Part shown: positions 1 through 5,962 of the stretch, one piece after another
Layout: each line of letters begins with the position of its first letter
How positions within the stretch are numbered: the stretch's first letter is position 1
Source: an uncultured Shinella sp.
GTDB lineage: Bacteria; Pseudomonadota; Alphaproteobacteria; Rhizobiales; Rhizobiaceae
Assembly: GCA_946886325.1 (NCBI GenBank)
Contig: CAMPIK010000120.1
Span: 1 to 7,001 of the forward strand
DNA length: 7,001 bases
Reading direction: 5' to 3'
The notes under the pieces: generated by a model
What the model saw: only the letters and a program-made list of their open reading frames with translations
The model's database searches: none
Told to the model about the DNA's origin: nothing
Translations under genes and position numbers: made by a program

Positions 1-873
1 CTAGCCTGCTGGATAGTCTCGGGAGGTTGGCTGGGGAATTATTTTTTTACTACCGGCGCTCACGGGTATTTTGCGCACTTGGCGAAGAGGTTGGAATAAA
101 AAACCCTTTAAATTCAGTGAAATGGTGGATAGCGCCATGTCGGCTAAAGCGCCCAGATCGCGAATTTGAGTGTCAACTTGGGCAGCTGCCGGACCTTTCC
201 TGGAAAGTAGAGTGCGCCAAGCCGCCGACAAATTGCAATTAACTGGGGACGGATTGTCGTTTTGCGGTTGCTGATTGCCGTTACGTGGGATGAGATTGTC
301 GTTATGTGGACTGCCGCTATCGACCCAGCCATTTGGGGTGGCTCTAGAAAAGCGTGGCACTTTCGGCGCTGTTTGGCGCCGGGCACGGGAGCATGGCCAA
401 GAGTTGCCAAAACCTGAAGCATGCTCGGCTAGGTCGGCATTAAGGAGAGCACCGGACATATGGCTGCGGCAAACCATCGTCAGGTATGTCGGGCGGGAGA
501 GCTAATGAGGCAGGGGCTGGTTGAGCGCTTCTTGATTGCGGCGCGTGATGACCATTGCGTTTGGGTTCGAGCCGACGTCACCCCGTTGACCTTCGATGTC
601 GCTGAAACAGAAATGGAGCGTAGAGGTTGCGACCACGGCCGCCAAAATCAGGAGGAAGTTAGAGGTCGCACGTCATTTCCTCGTTGATCGCGTCTTGGGC
701 ACAGATTAAGTCGCATCAACCGATGTTTTGGCGAATTGCTCCGGGCGTTGAATGTTATCGCCGATCACGATGCGACACAGTCAATCGTGTAAAAATACGT
801 CGGAGGAGCCATCAGGCGGCTTTCTGCCGGATTTGGTGTGTTTCGACGTTCAAAATTGACACGCCAATAGATA
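1..873. other. Gene-poor left flank, no supportable gene
   Basis: No open frame here has both a convincing start with a Shine-Dalgarno sequence and a recognisable protein. The frames that exist are short, overlap on both strands, and translate to low-complexity or arginine-rich sequence. The first 150 bases are more AT-rich than the rest of the window, with runs of T (about 43-49) and A (about 98-103). The only ordered structure is the 21-bp repeat array at 232-309. Just past the LacI gene's stop, the segments 833-841 and 859-867 can pair imperfectly, but no T-run follows in the leftward transcript, so I do not call a terminator. The region may be intergenic DNA with remnants of an inserted element, which is inference. 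Confidence 0.5.
232..309. repeat. Four direct repeats with 21-bp period
   Basis: Four copies of a 15-bp core start at 232, 253, 274 and 295, exactly 21 bp (two helical turns) apart. The cores read ATTGCAATTAACTGG, ATTGTCGTTTTGCGG, ATTGCCGTTACGTGG and ATTGTCGTTATGTGG. The rightmost three are close to one another (consensus ATTGYCGTTDYGYGG) and the leftmost has decayed. The 6-bp gaps between cores are not conserved, as expected for sites read by a protein on one face of the helix. Such arrays occur at the ends of some transposons (IS21-type or recombinase-trio elements) and as plasmid iterons. No transposase, recombinase or replication gene lies in the window, so the role is undetermined. Confidence 0.75.
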
Positions 874-1872
874 TCAGGCCGACTGGCGCTCGACCAGATG
901 ACATTCGACCTTCAATTGGTCATGCGAACTGTTCAGCCCTCCGGCAATGTCGGCGATGATCTCGACGGCCATGGAGCCCATTTCGAACATCGGCAGATGG
1001 AAGGTGGTGAGCGGCGGTAGGGTGAACTGGGCGATGTCGCGATTGTCGAAGCCAACGACTGCGACATCCGCGGGGATCGACTTTCCGAGTTCCTTCAAGG
1101 CCTCGATGCAGCCGAGCGCCATGAGGTCGTTGGCGCAGAAGATGCCGTCCGGCGGCTCCGCGAGCTTCATCAGGAGATGGGTCTTCTCGTAGCCGGAGGA
1201 GGGTTCCCAGTTGCCGTAGTGCACGAGTTCCGGGTCATAGGTCAGGTCGTTGCTTGCCAGCGCCTGCTTGTATCCGCGCAACCGGTCGCGCGGGTTGTCG
1301 AGACCTTCCTGCCCGTTGATGAGGGCAATGCGTGTGCAGCCGGCGGAAATCAAACGTTCTGCCGCAGCGCGGCCACCCGCCACGTCGCCGGGCAGGATCG
1401 AGGGAAGGCGCCTATCCTGATCGTAGCAGTTGACCAGCACGGAGGGCACCTTGAAGAGGGCCTCGGGCGGGTCGATCTTGCGCGTCAGGATGGTGCCGCA
1501 GATATAGCCGACCAGCGACTGGCTGTCGCAGATGGAGAAGATGCTCCCCTCGGGATCCTCGTCCTTTCGGAAGACCCCGAGCGTGACGGTGATACCGAGC
1601 TCCAGCGCCTTTTCGCGCGCGCCTTCGAAGGCCATGGACATCCAGGGGTCCGTGGTCAGCTCGTCCACGACGAACATGATCACCTTGCTGCCCGACGTCG
1701 CAGCCGCCGTCGACCGGTTCGAGAGGCGGTAGCCGAGTTGCTGGGCAGCATCCAGAACCCGCTTCCGTGTGGCTTCGCTGAAGCGGGCGCCCGAGCTGCC
1801 GTTGAGAATGAGGGAAACCGTCGCCTGCGAGACGCGCGCCAGCGCCGCAACATCCATCATCGTCGGTTTCAA
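874..1872 (-). CDS. LacI-family transcriptional regulator
   Basis: This is a sugar-responsive repressor of the LacI/GalR family, 332 aa from the chosen start. An N-terminal helix-turn-helix (about residues 6-25, MDVAALARVSQATVSLILNG) is followed by the typical hinge region ending in AAQQLGYR (42-49). The rest is a periplasmic-binding-protein-like ligand domain with the family GFDN motif near 274-277 and PPLTTF shortly after. I chose a TTG start because AGGGAG (1879-1884) sits 6 nt upstream and the product then begins MKPTMMDVAAL, the usual family N-terminus. An ATG at 1896 (340 aa) is the alternative; its ribosome site is weaker. The gene lies 49 nt downstream of the permease on the same strand and is probably co-transcribed with the transporter it controls. 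The effector is unknown, presumably the transported sugar or a derivative. Confidence 0.93.
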   Translation of the reverse strand: MKPTMMDVAALARVSQATVSLILNGSSGARFSEATRKRVLDAAQQLGYRLSNRSTAAATSGSKVIMFVVDELTTDPWMSMAFEGAREKALELGITVTLGVFRKDEDPEGSIFSICDSQSLVGYICGTILTRKIDPPEALFKVPSVLVNCYDQDRRLPSILPGDVAGGRAAAERLISAGCTRIALINGQEGLDNPRDRLRGYKQALASNDLTYDPELVHYGNWEPSSGYEKTHLLMKLAEPPDGIFCANDLMALGCIEALKELGKSIPADVAVVGFDNRDIAQFTLPPLTTFHLPMFEMGSMAVEIIADIAGGLNSSHDQLKVECHLVERQSA

Positions 1873-1878
1873 TGCAGT

Positions 1879-1884
1879 CTCCCT
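1879..1884 (-). promoter_or_regulatory. Ribosome binding site deciding the TTG start of the LacI gene
   Basis: The leftward strand reads AGGGAG here, 6 nt before a TTG codon at 1870-1872. This spacing and the resulting MKPTMMDVAAL N-terminus favour TTG over the ATG at 1894-1896, whose upstream sequence offers only a partial GGA match. Confidence 0.55.
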
Positions 1885-1921
1885 GGCAGGTACCATGGTT
1901 TCCGGCGGCACGGTCCGGCCT

Positions 1922-2911
1922 TCAGGACCTGAAGTGCCGGACGCGATCGAATGCGACGGCGACCACAATGAACGTACCTATGAACATTCCTTGCCAGAAT
2001 GTCGAGATGCCGAGCAGGATCAGGGAGTTGCGAATGACCTCGATCAACAGCGCTCCGATGGCTGCACCAAGCGCGTTGCCCTCGCCGCCGGCGAGGTTCG
2101 CTCCGCCGATCACGGCTGCGGCGATCACCGTGAGCTCCATCGCCTGGCCGAGATTGGTCGTCACGCTGCCCAGCCATCCGGCCATCAGGATGCCTGTCAG
2201 CCCGGCGGTGAAGGCCGAGAACATGTAGATGGTGACTTTCATGCGGCGGACGGGAATGCCGGTCAGGAGGGCCGCGTTTTCGTTGCCGCCGATTGCGAAG
2301 AGATGCTGTCCCCAGCGTGTCCATTTGAAGACGAATGACATGACCAGGGTCAACACCGCCAGGACATAGAGCGGATGCGGGACGCCAAGCGTGGACCCGC
2401 CGCCGACCCACAGCAGCACGGCCTGGTCCGGGCCGAAATCCCAGATCATCTTGTTGTCGGAAAGCACCATCGCGAGAGAACGCGCAGCCGACAGGGTGCC
2501 GAGCGTGACGACGAAGGGGGGCATGCCCGCATAGGCGACGAGCAGCCCGTTCAACAGGCCGACCAGCAGTGCCGCGCCGAGCGCCAGCGGTGCCGCGAGC
2601 CAGAAGGATGCGCCGGCGGCCATCGTGATGCTGAGCACCATCGCGCTCAGGACCACGCTGGACCCGACGGACAGGTCGATGCCGCCGGATGCAATCACCG
2701 CGGTCATGCCGATGGCGATGATGGCGACGAAGGCGAAGTTTCTTGCGACGTTGAAGAGATTTCTCTCGCTCGCGAAGGTGTCCGTCAGCACGGAGAGGGC
2801 GAGGCACGCGGCAATGGCCGCGAGGAAGACCCAGAAAAGCTGAAGGCTTGCGATGCGCGACAGCCAGTTCTTGTGTTCGGTTCTCGAAATGACATCATCA
2901 AGTGTGGTCAT
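1922..2911 (-). CDS. Sugar ABC transporter permease (RbsC/FrcC type)
   Basis: This is the inner-membrane permease of a CUT2-class sugar importer (BPD_transp_2 family), 329 aa, usual for the family. It is very hydrophobic, with roughly 8-10 membrane segments. Family signatures are clear: GMTAVIASGGIDLSVGS (68-84), NGLLVAYAGMPPFVVTLGT (120-138), a cytoplasmic GGNENAALLTGIPVRR loop, the glycine-rich VIGGANLAGGEGNALGA segment, and ISTFWQG near the C-terminus. The start at 2911 is chosen because AGGGAGGA (2919-2926) lies 7 nt upstream. An in-frame ATG at 2929 overlaps the ATPase stop as ATGA but would place the Shine-Dalgarno inside the gene. The permease should dimerise and pair with the ATPase encoded just upstream. 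Substrate specificity cannot be told from the permease. Confidence 0.95.
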   Translation of the reverse strand: MTTLDDVISRTEHKNWLSRIASLQLFWVFLAAIAACLALSVLTDTFASERNLFNVARNFAFVAIIAIGMTAVIASGGIDLSVGSSVVLSAMVLSITMAAGASFWLAAPLALGAALLVGLLNGLLVAYAGMPPFVVTLGTLSAARSLAMVLSDNKMIWDFGPDQAVLLWVGGGSTLGVPHPLYVLAVLTLVMSFVFKWTRWGQHLFAIGGNENAALLTGIPVRRMKVTIYMFSAFTAGLTGILMAGWLGSVTTNLGQAMELTVIAAAVIGGANLAGGEGNALGAAIGALLIEVIRNSLILLGISTFWQGMFIGTFIVVAVAFDRVRHFRS

Positions 2912-2925
2912 CGGTTGGTCCTCCC

Positions 2926-3666
2926 TCATGCCGTTTCGATTGCGCCGGTAATCAGGCCGGTAACTTCCTCGGGTGAGGACTGGCCCGCCTTCTTGTTGGC
3001 CACCAGTTCCCCGCGCCGCAGAACGGCGATCCTGTCGGAAACGCCGAAGACGTCAGGCATGCGATGGCTGATCAGGATGACGCTGATGCCGTGGTCCCTC
3101 AGCCTGCGGATGACATCGAGCACTTCGGCGACCTGGCGCACCGAGATCGCGGCGGTCGGTTCGTCCATGATCACGATCTTCGGCTCGGACAGCAGCGTGC
3201 GGGCGATCGCCACTGCCTGGCGCTGGCCTCCCGACATGCGCCGCACGAGATCGCGCGGCCGCGTTTCCGACTTGAGCCGCGCGAAGAGGCCGGCAGAGAT
3301 GCGGTTCATGTGGCCGTAATCGATATAGGCGAACGGCCCGATACGCCGCACCGGCTCTCTCCCGAGAAACACATTGGAGGCGGCCGACAGGTTGTTGCAC
3401 AGCGCAAGATCCTGGTAGACGACTTCGATGCCCTCGCGCTGGGCGTCCCGCGGGTTGTGAAAAGCGACCGGTTGATCGTCGATCCTCATCTCACCTGTCG
3501 ATGGCCGGAAATTGCCGGCGATGATCTTGACGAGCGTGCTCTTGCCCGCGCCGTTGTCGCCCATGAGGCCGAGTACCTCGCCCGGTTCGATCGAGAGCGA
3601 GACGGCCGACAGGGCGCGTATCGCTCCATAGTGTTTTGAAATTCCACTCAGTTTCAATCGCGTCAC
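2926..3666 (-). CDS. Sugar ABC transporter ATP-binding protein, single domain
   Basis: This ATPase powers the neighbouring permease at the cytoplasmic face of the membrane. At 246 aa it has one nucleotide-binding domain, like FrcA, and not the tandem two-domain form of RbsA. Walker A is GDNGAGKST (36-44), the Q-loop glutamine is Q85 in YQD, the ABC signature is MSGGQRQ (144-150), Walker B is IVIMDE (164-169) and the switch histidine is H201 in ISHRM. The segment after Walker B reads PTAAISV, without the aspartate seen in many ABC D-loops. Translation starts at a GTG (3664-3666), with GGGAGGA (3672-3678) 5 nt upstream. It is the first gene of the leftward operon, and its TGA overlaps an upstream in-frame ATG of the permease, so the two are tightly coupled. 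Confidence 0.95.
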   Translation of the reverse strand: MTRLKLSGISKHYGAIRALSAVSLSIEPGEVLGLMGDNGAGKSTLVKIIAGNFRPSTGEMRIDDQPVAFHNPRDAQREGIEVVYQDLALCNNLSAASNVFLGREPVRRIGPFAYIDYGHMNRISAGLFARLKSETRPRDLVRRMSGGQRQAVAIARTLLSEPKIVIMDEPTAAISVRQVAEVLDVIRRLRDHGISVILISHRMPDVFGVSDRIAVLRRGELVANKKAGQSSPEEVTGLITGAIETA

Positions 3667-3704
3667 CGCGGTCCTCCCACGTTGTTGCTCCCCCTCGACG
3701 CGAC

Positions 3705-3732
3705 CCTATAAGACCGGCTCATGACTAAACAA
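3705..3732 (-). promoter_or_regulatory. Candidate promoter of the leftward ATPase-permease-LacI operon
   Basis: On the leftward strand a TTGTTT -35-like box (3727-3732) and a TATAGG -10-like box (3705-3710) are separated by 16 bp. A shifted -10 reading, TTATAG (3706-3711), gives 15 bp. Both boxes are imperfect matches to the housekeeping sigma consensus. The location, about 40 bp upstream of the GTG start and back-to-back with the rightward promoter, supports the call. No start-site data are available. Confidence 0.4.
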
Positions 3733-3753
3733 GCCGAAATTATTAATCGCATC

Positions 3754-3782
3754 TTGACTTAATATTATTACTAAATATTAAT
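3754..3782 (+). promoter_or_regulatory. Candidate promoter of the rightward SDR and binding-protein operon
   Basis: TTGACT (3754-3759) is a 5-of-6 match to the -35 consensus TTGACA. A -10-like box follows as TATTAA (3776-3781, 16-bp spacer) or ATTAAT (3777-3782, 17-bp spacer). The region is markedly AT-rich in an otherwise GC-rich window, and it lies 35 bp before the first ATG. The inverted repeat at 3759-3781 covers the spacer and -10, so a bound repressor would block polymerase. Confidence 0.5.
3759..3781. promoter_or_regulatory. 23-bp inverted repeat, candidate operator
   Basis: Two perfect 8-bp arms, TTAATATT (3759-3766) and AATATTAA (3774-3781), flank a 7-bp centre (ATTACTA). The repeat overlaps the rightward promoter's spacer and -10 box. 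A LacI-family gene is encoded at this locus, so this is the natural operator candidate. However, LacI-family operators usually have a central CG, which this site lacks. It could instead serve another regulator, or arise by chance in AT-rich DNA. Confidence 0.45.
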
Positions 3783-3805
3783 TCCATCAACGGGGAGATT
3801 GATCA

Positions 3806-3813
3806 AGGGAGGA
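3806..3813 (+). promoter_or_regulatory. Ribosome binding site of the SDR gene
   Basis: AGGGAGGA sits 4 nt before the ATG at 3818 and fixes that start. The same AGGGAGGA or GGGAGGA string precedes the ATPase, permease and second binding-protein genes, so the locus has a uniform, strong translation signal. Confidence 0.7.
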
Positions 3814-3817
3814 ACAA

Positions 3818-4798
3818 ATGAGGCTGCTTGTCACCGGCGCTTCCGGAAAGGTCGGCCAGGCCTTCCTTCCCGCCTTCCTCGGCGAGCAGCGCTTCTCGGG
3901 CTGGCAGGTGGTCGCCCTTTGCAACAACAGGCTGATCGAGACGCAGGAGCGGCTTTCCGTGGTCCGCGGGTCGATCGCCGATGCGGCGGTCGTTTCCGAA
4001 GCGCTTGAAGGCGTTACGCATGTCCTGCATCTGGCTGCCGTGAAGGAAGACCCGGATCGTGCCATTGACGTCGCGTTGAAGGGGCTTTTCGTTCTACTGG
4101 ACCGGTTCAGGCAGGCACCGGAGGCGCGCCAGTTCGTTCTCCTGAGCGGCGACTGTGTCGTCGGCCACGTCTTCCAGAAATATGCCGATCCGATCACCGA
4201 GGCCTCGCCCCGCAAGGCCTATGAAGGCAGCTACGCCCTCACCAAGGTTCTCGAGGAAGTCATGCTGGAGCAATTCGGCGTGCAGTACGGCGTGAACTGG
4301 ACGACGCTCCGGGCGCCCTGGATCATGGAGAAGGACGACTTTCGCTACGCGTTCGACCTGTCCGACGCACAATTCGGCGGGCCGCCCTGGGAGAAAATCG
4401 TCGGTTCGGAACAGCTTGCGACCCTTCGGGCGAAGAGCGCCTTTCCCGCGATGCGGGACGCAGATGGCGCCCCTCTGAAGCGCAGCTTCATCCACGTCGA
4501 TGATCTCGTTCGCGCGATGCTGATGAGCATCGACAACGAGAGCGCATTTGGCGAGCTGTTCAACGTCGCGATGAACGAACCCGTCGACTACGAAGAGGCC
4601 TCGAAACTTGTCGAGACCGTCGCAGGGCGGAAGCCTTCAGAGATCGACACCCCGTTCCACAGCAATTGGCTCGACAATTCCAAGGCCCGGAAGGTTCTCG
4701 GGTGGAGGCCCGAGATCGACCTTGGCGGGCTGGTGGAGCGGGCCTGGAATTATCGCCGCGCGGAGAACGATCCGCGCGTCATCTGGTATCCCGGCTGA
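3818..4798 (+). CDS. NAD-dependent epimerase/dehydratase family protein (extended SDR)
   Basis: This is a 326-aa cytoplasmic enzyme of the extended short-chain dehydrogenase/reductase type, like UDP-sugar epimerases and related sugar dehydrogenases. The N-terminus carries the NAD(P)-binding glycine motif TGASGKVG (6-13). HLAAV (71-75) matches the conserved cofactor-binding strand, S110 in LLSGD is the likely catalytic serine, and Y139-x3-K143 (YALTK) is the catalytic pair. RAPW (about 165-168) and FIHVDDLVRAM are family features of the C-terminal half. No signal peptide or membrane segment is present. It is the first gene of the rightward operon, 42 nt before a sugar-binding-protein gene, so it probably acts on the imported sugar or a derivative. 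Whether it epimerises, oxidises or reduces cannot be decided from sequence. Confidence 0.9.
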   Translation: MRLLVTGASGKVGQAFLPAFLGEQRFSGWQVVALCNNRLIETQERLSVVRGSIADAAVVSEALEGVTHVLHLAAVKEDPDRAIDVALKGLFVLLDRFRQAPEARQFVLLSGDCVVGHVFQKYADPITEASPRKAYEGSYALTKVLEEVMLEQFGVQYGVNWTTLRAPWIMEKDDFRYAFDLSDAQFGGPPWEKIVGSEQLATLRAKSAFPAMRDADGAPLKRSFIHVDDLVRAMLMSIDNESAFGELFNVAMNEPVDYEEASKLVETVAGRKPSEIDTPFHSNWLDNSKARKVLGWRPEIDLGGLVERAWNYRRAENDPRVIWYPG

Positions 4799-4840
4799 GC
4801 AGGAGGGCTTTCGCCGGCGACTTTGAGGAGGAGAAAGGCA

Positions 4841-5833
4841 ATGAACATCAGATATTTGGCATTCACTGCAATACCTGTTCTCATGCTGCTGGCGAACGGA
4901 ACCGCGGCACAGGAGAAGAAGACGCTGGCAATCGTCGTCAAGGGCCTCGACAACCCGTTCTTCGAGCAGATCAATCTTGGCTGCAAGAAGTGGATGTCGG
5001 AAAATCCCGAGAGCGAATACGAATGCCTCTATACCGGCCCGGCCTCGTCCGCCGATGAAGCCGGCGAGGTGCAGATCGTCGACGACCTGCTGACGCGCGG
5101 CGTGGCGGCAATCGCGATCTCGCCCTCGAATGCGATCGCCATGGCCAACCGGGTGCGCGAGATCGCCCCGTCGGTTCCGGTCATGACGCTCGATGCGGAT
5201 TTCCTCGAAAAGGACCACGATCTGCGCAAGACCTATCTCGGCACCGACAACTACCTGATGGGCGTCAAGATGGCCGAGGAAGCCCTGAAGCTGAAGGCCG
5301 AGGGCGGTTCGGTCTGCCTGCAACTCGGCAATGTCGCCGCTGCCAACATCAATGCCCGCGCCCAGGGGTTTCGCGACACCATCGCGGGTGGCAAGGACAT
5401 CGAGCGTCTGACGGGCCAGAACGGCTGGACGGAGATCGAGGGCTGCCCGGTCTATACCAACGACCAGGCGGATCTGGCCAACCAGCAGATGTCTGACGTC
5501 TTTACCGCCAATGCCGACCTCGATGCCTTCATTCTGGTCGGCGGCTGGGCGCAATTCGCGCCGCAGGCCTACAAGCAGGTCACCGACCAGGTGATGGACA
5601 AGCTGAAGTCCAGGGACCTGATCATCGTCGCCGGCGATACGCTGCCGCCGCAGACCGAGGCTTTCCGCGAGGGTCGCAGCCATGCCCAGGTCGGCCAGCG
5701 TCCCTTCGAGATGGGATACAAGGCGCCTGACGTCATGATCCAGTTGATCAAGGGCGAGGCCGTCGAGGATCCCTTGTTCACCGGTCTCGACATCTGCAAC
5801 GCCGAAGATCCCGGTTTCTGCAAGGACAACTGA
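4841..5833 (+). CDS. Periplasmic sugar-binding protein of ABC transporter (first copy)
   Basis: This is a 330-aa substrate-binding protein of the ribose/galactose-binding type (Peripla_BP_4-like fold). A signal peptide covers about residues 1-23 (hydrophobic core AIPVLMLLA, likely cleavage after TAA before QEKK). Family landmarks are VVKGLDNPFFEQ (32-43), AIAISPSN (90-97), GTDNYLMG (134-141), ARAQGFRD (172-179) and VGQRPFEMGYKA (284-295). The mature part has six cysteines (48, 62, 159, 202, 319, 327), enough for periplasmic disulfides. The ATG at 4841 is chosen because GAGGAGGAG (4825-4833) lies 7 nt upstream; an in-frame TTG at 4823 would precede it. It should deliver sugar to the divergently encoded permease and ATPase. 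The ligand is unknown. Confidence 0.93.
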   Translation: MNIRYLAFTAIPVLMLLANGTAAQEKKTLAIVVKGLDNPFFEQINLGCKKWMSENPESEYECLYTGPASSADEAGEVQIVDDLLTRGVAAIAISPSNAIAMANRVREIAPSVPVMTLDADFLEKDHDLRKTYLGTDNYLMGVKMAEEALKLKAEGGSVCLQLGNVAAANINARAQGFRDTIAGGKDIERLTGQNGWTEIEGCPVYTNDQADLANQQMSDVFTANADLDAFILVGGWAQFAPQAYKQVTDQVMDKLKSRDLIIVAGDTLPPQTEAFREGRSHAQVGQRPFEMGYKAPDVMIQLIKGEAVEDPLFTGLDICNAEDPGFCKDN

Positions 5834-5876
5834 CCGGTCGGACGACCAGGCGCGCGTTGTCGCGTCAGACAGGCAC

Positions 5877-5915
5877 CGGCATTCGCAGGGCCAGCAAGCG
5901 TCATTGCGGATGCCG
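5877..5915 (+). other. Intercistronic hairpin between the two binding-protein genes
   Basis: CGGCATTCGCA (5877-5887) can pair with TGCGGATGCCG (5905-5915) over 11 bp, including one G-U pair, around a 17-nt loop. It lies in the 129-nt gap between the two binding-protein genes and has no following T-run, so it is not a standard intrinsic terminator. Such structures after highly expressed binding-protein genes often protect the upstream mRNA end or set the ratio of the two products, which here is inference. Confidence 0.45.
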
Positions 5916-5962
5916 CCCCCGAACATGTTTGCAGCCCGAGAGGAGGGTTGCGGGAGGATATG

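Noticed and set aside
1..477. A 158-codon minus-strand frame containing a seven-residue repeating NDN/NGN/NCN pattern
   Set aside because: The periodic protein pattern is a by-product of the 21-bp DNA repeats (three 7-codon steps). No ribosome site or family similarity supports a gene.
460..687. A 75-codon plus-strand frame starting with ATG
   Set aside because: There is a loose GGAGAG upstream, but the product has no recognisable features and lies in a region of overlapping short frames. It could be a gene remnant, but I cannot support it.
833..867. Imperfect hairpin just downstream of the LacI gene
   Set aside because: In the leftward transcript the 9-bp stem contains an A-C mismatch and no T-run follows, so it is too weak to call a terminator.
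1177..1932. A 251-codon plus-strand frame opposite the LacI gene
   Set aside because: It is a shadow of the LacI gene, with no recognisable domain and no convincing start.
1869..2807. A 312-codon minus-strand frame within the permease gene
   Set aside because: It lies out of frame with the permease and is extremely arginine- and histidine-rich, a typical frame-shadow composition.
2375..3319. A 314-codon plus-strand frame opposite the permease and ATPase
   Set aside because: It is antisense to two clear transporter genes. Its sequence is charged and low in complexity, as expected of a shadow frame.
3799..3806. Palindrome TTGATCAA just before the SDR ribosome site
   Set aside because: An 8-bp palindrome is too short to stand out by itself. 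It overlaps the ribosome-binding region, where chance purine/AT patterns are common.
4637..5926. A 429-codon open frame on the minus strand opposite the SDR end and first binding protein
   Set aside because: It is antisense to two well-supported genes. Long antisense frames are expected in GC-rich codon-biased DNA, and its translation matches no family I recognise.
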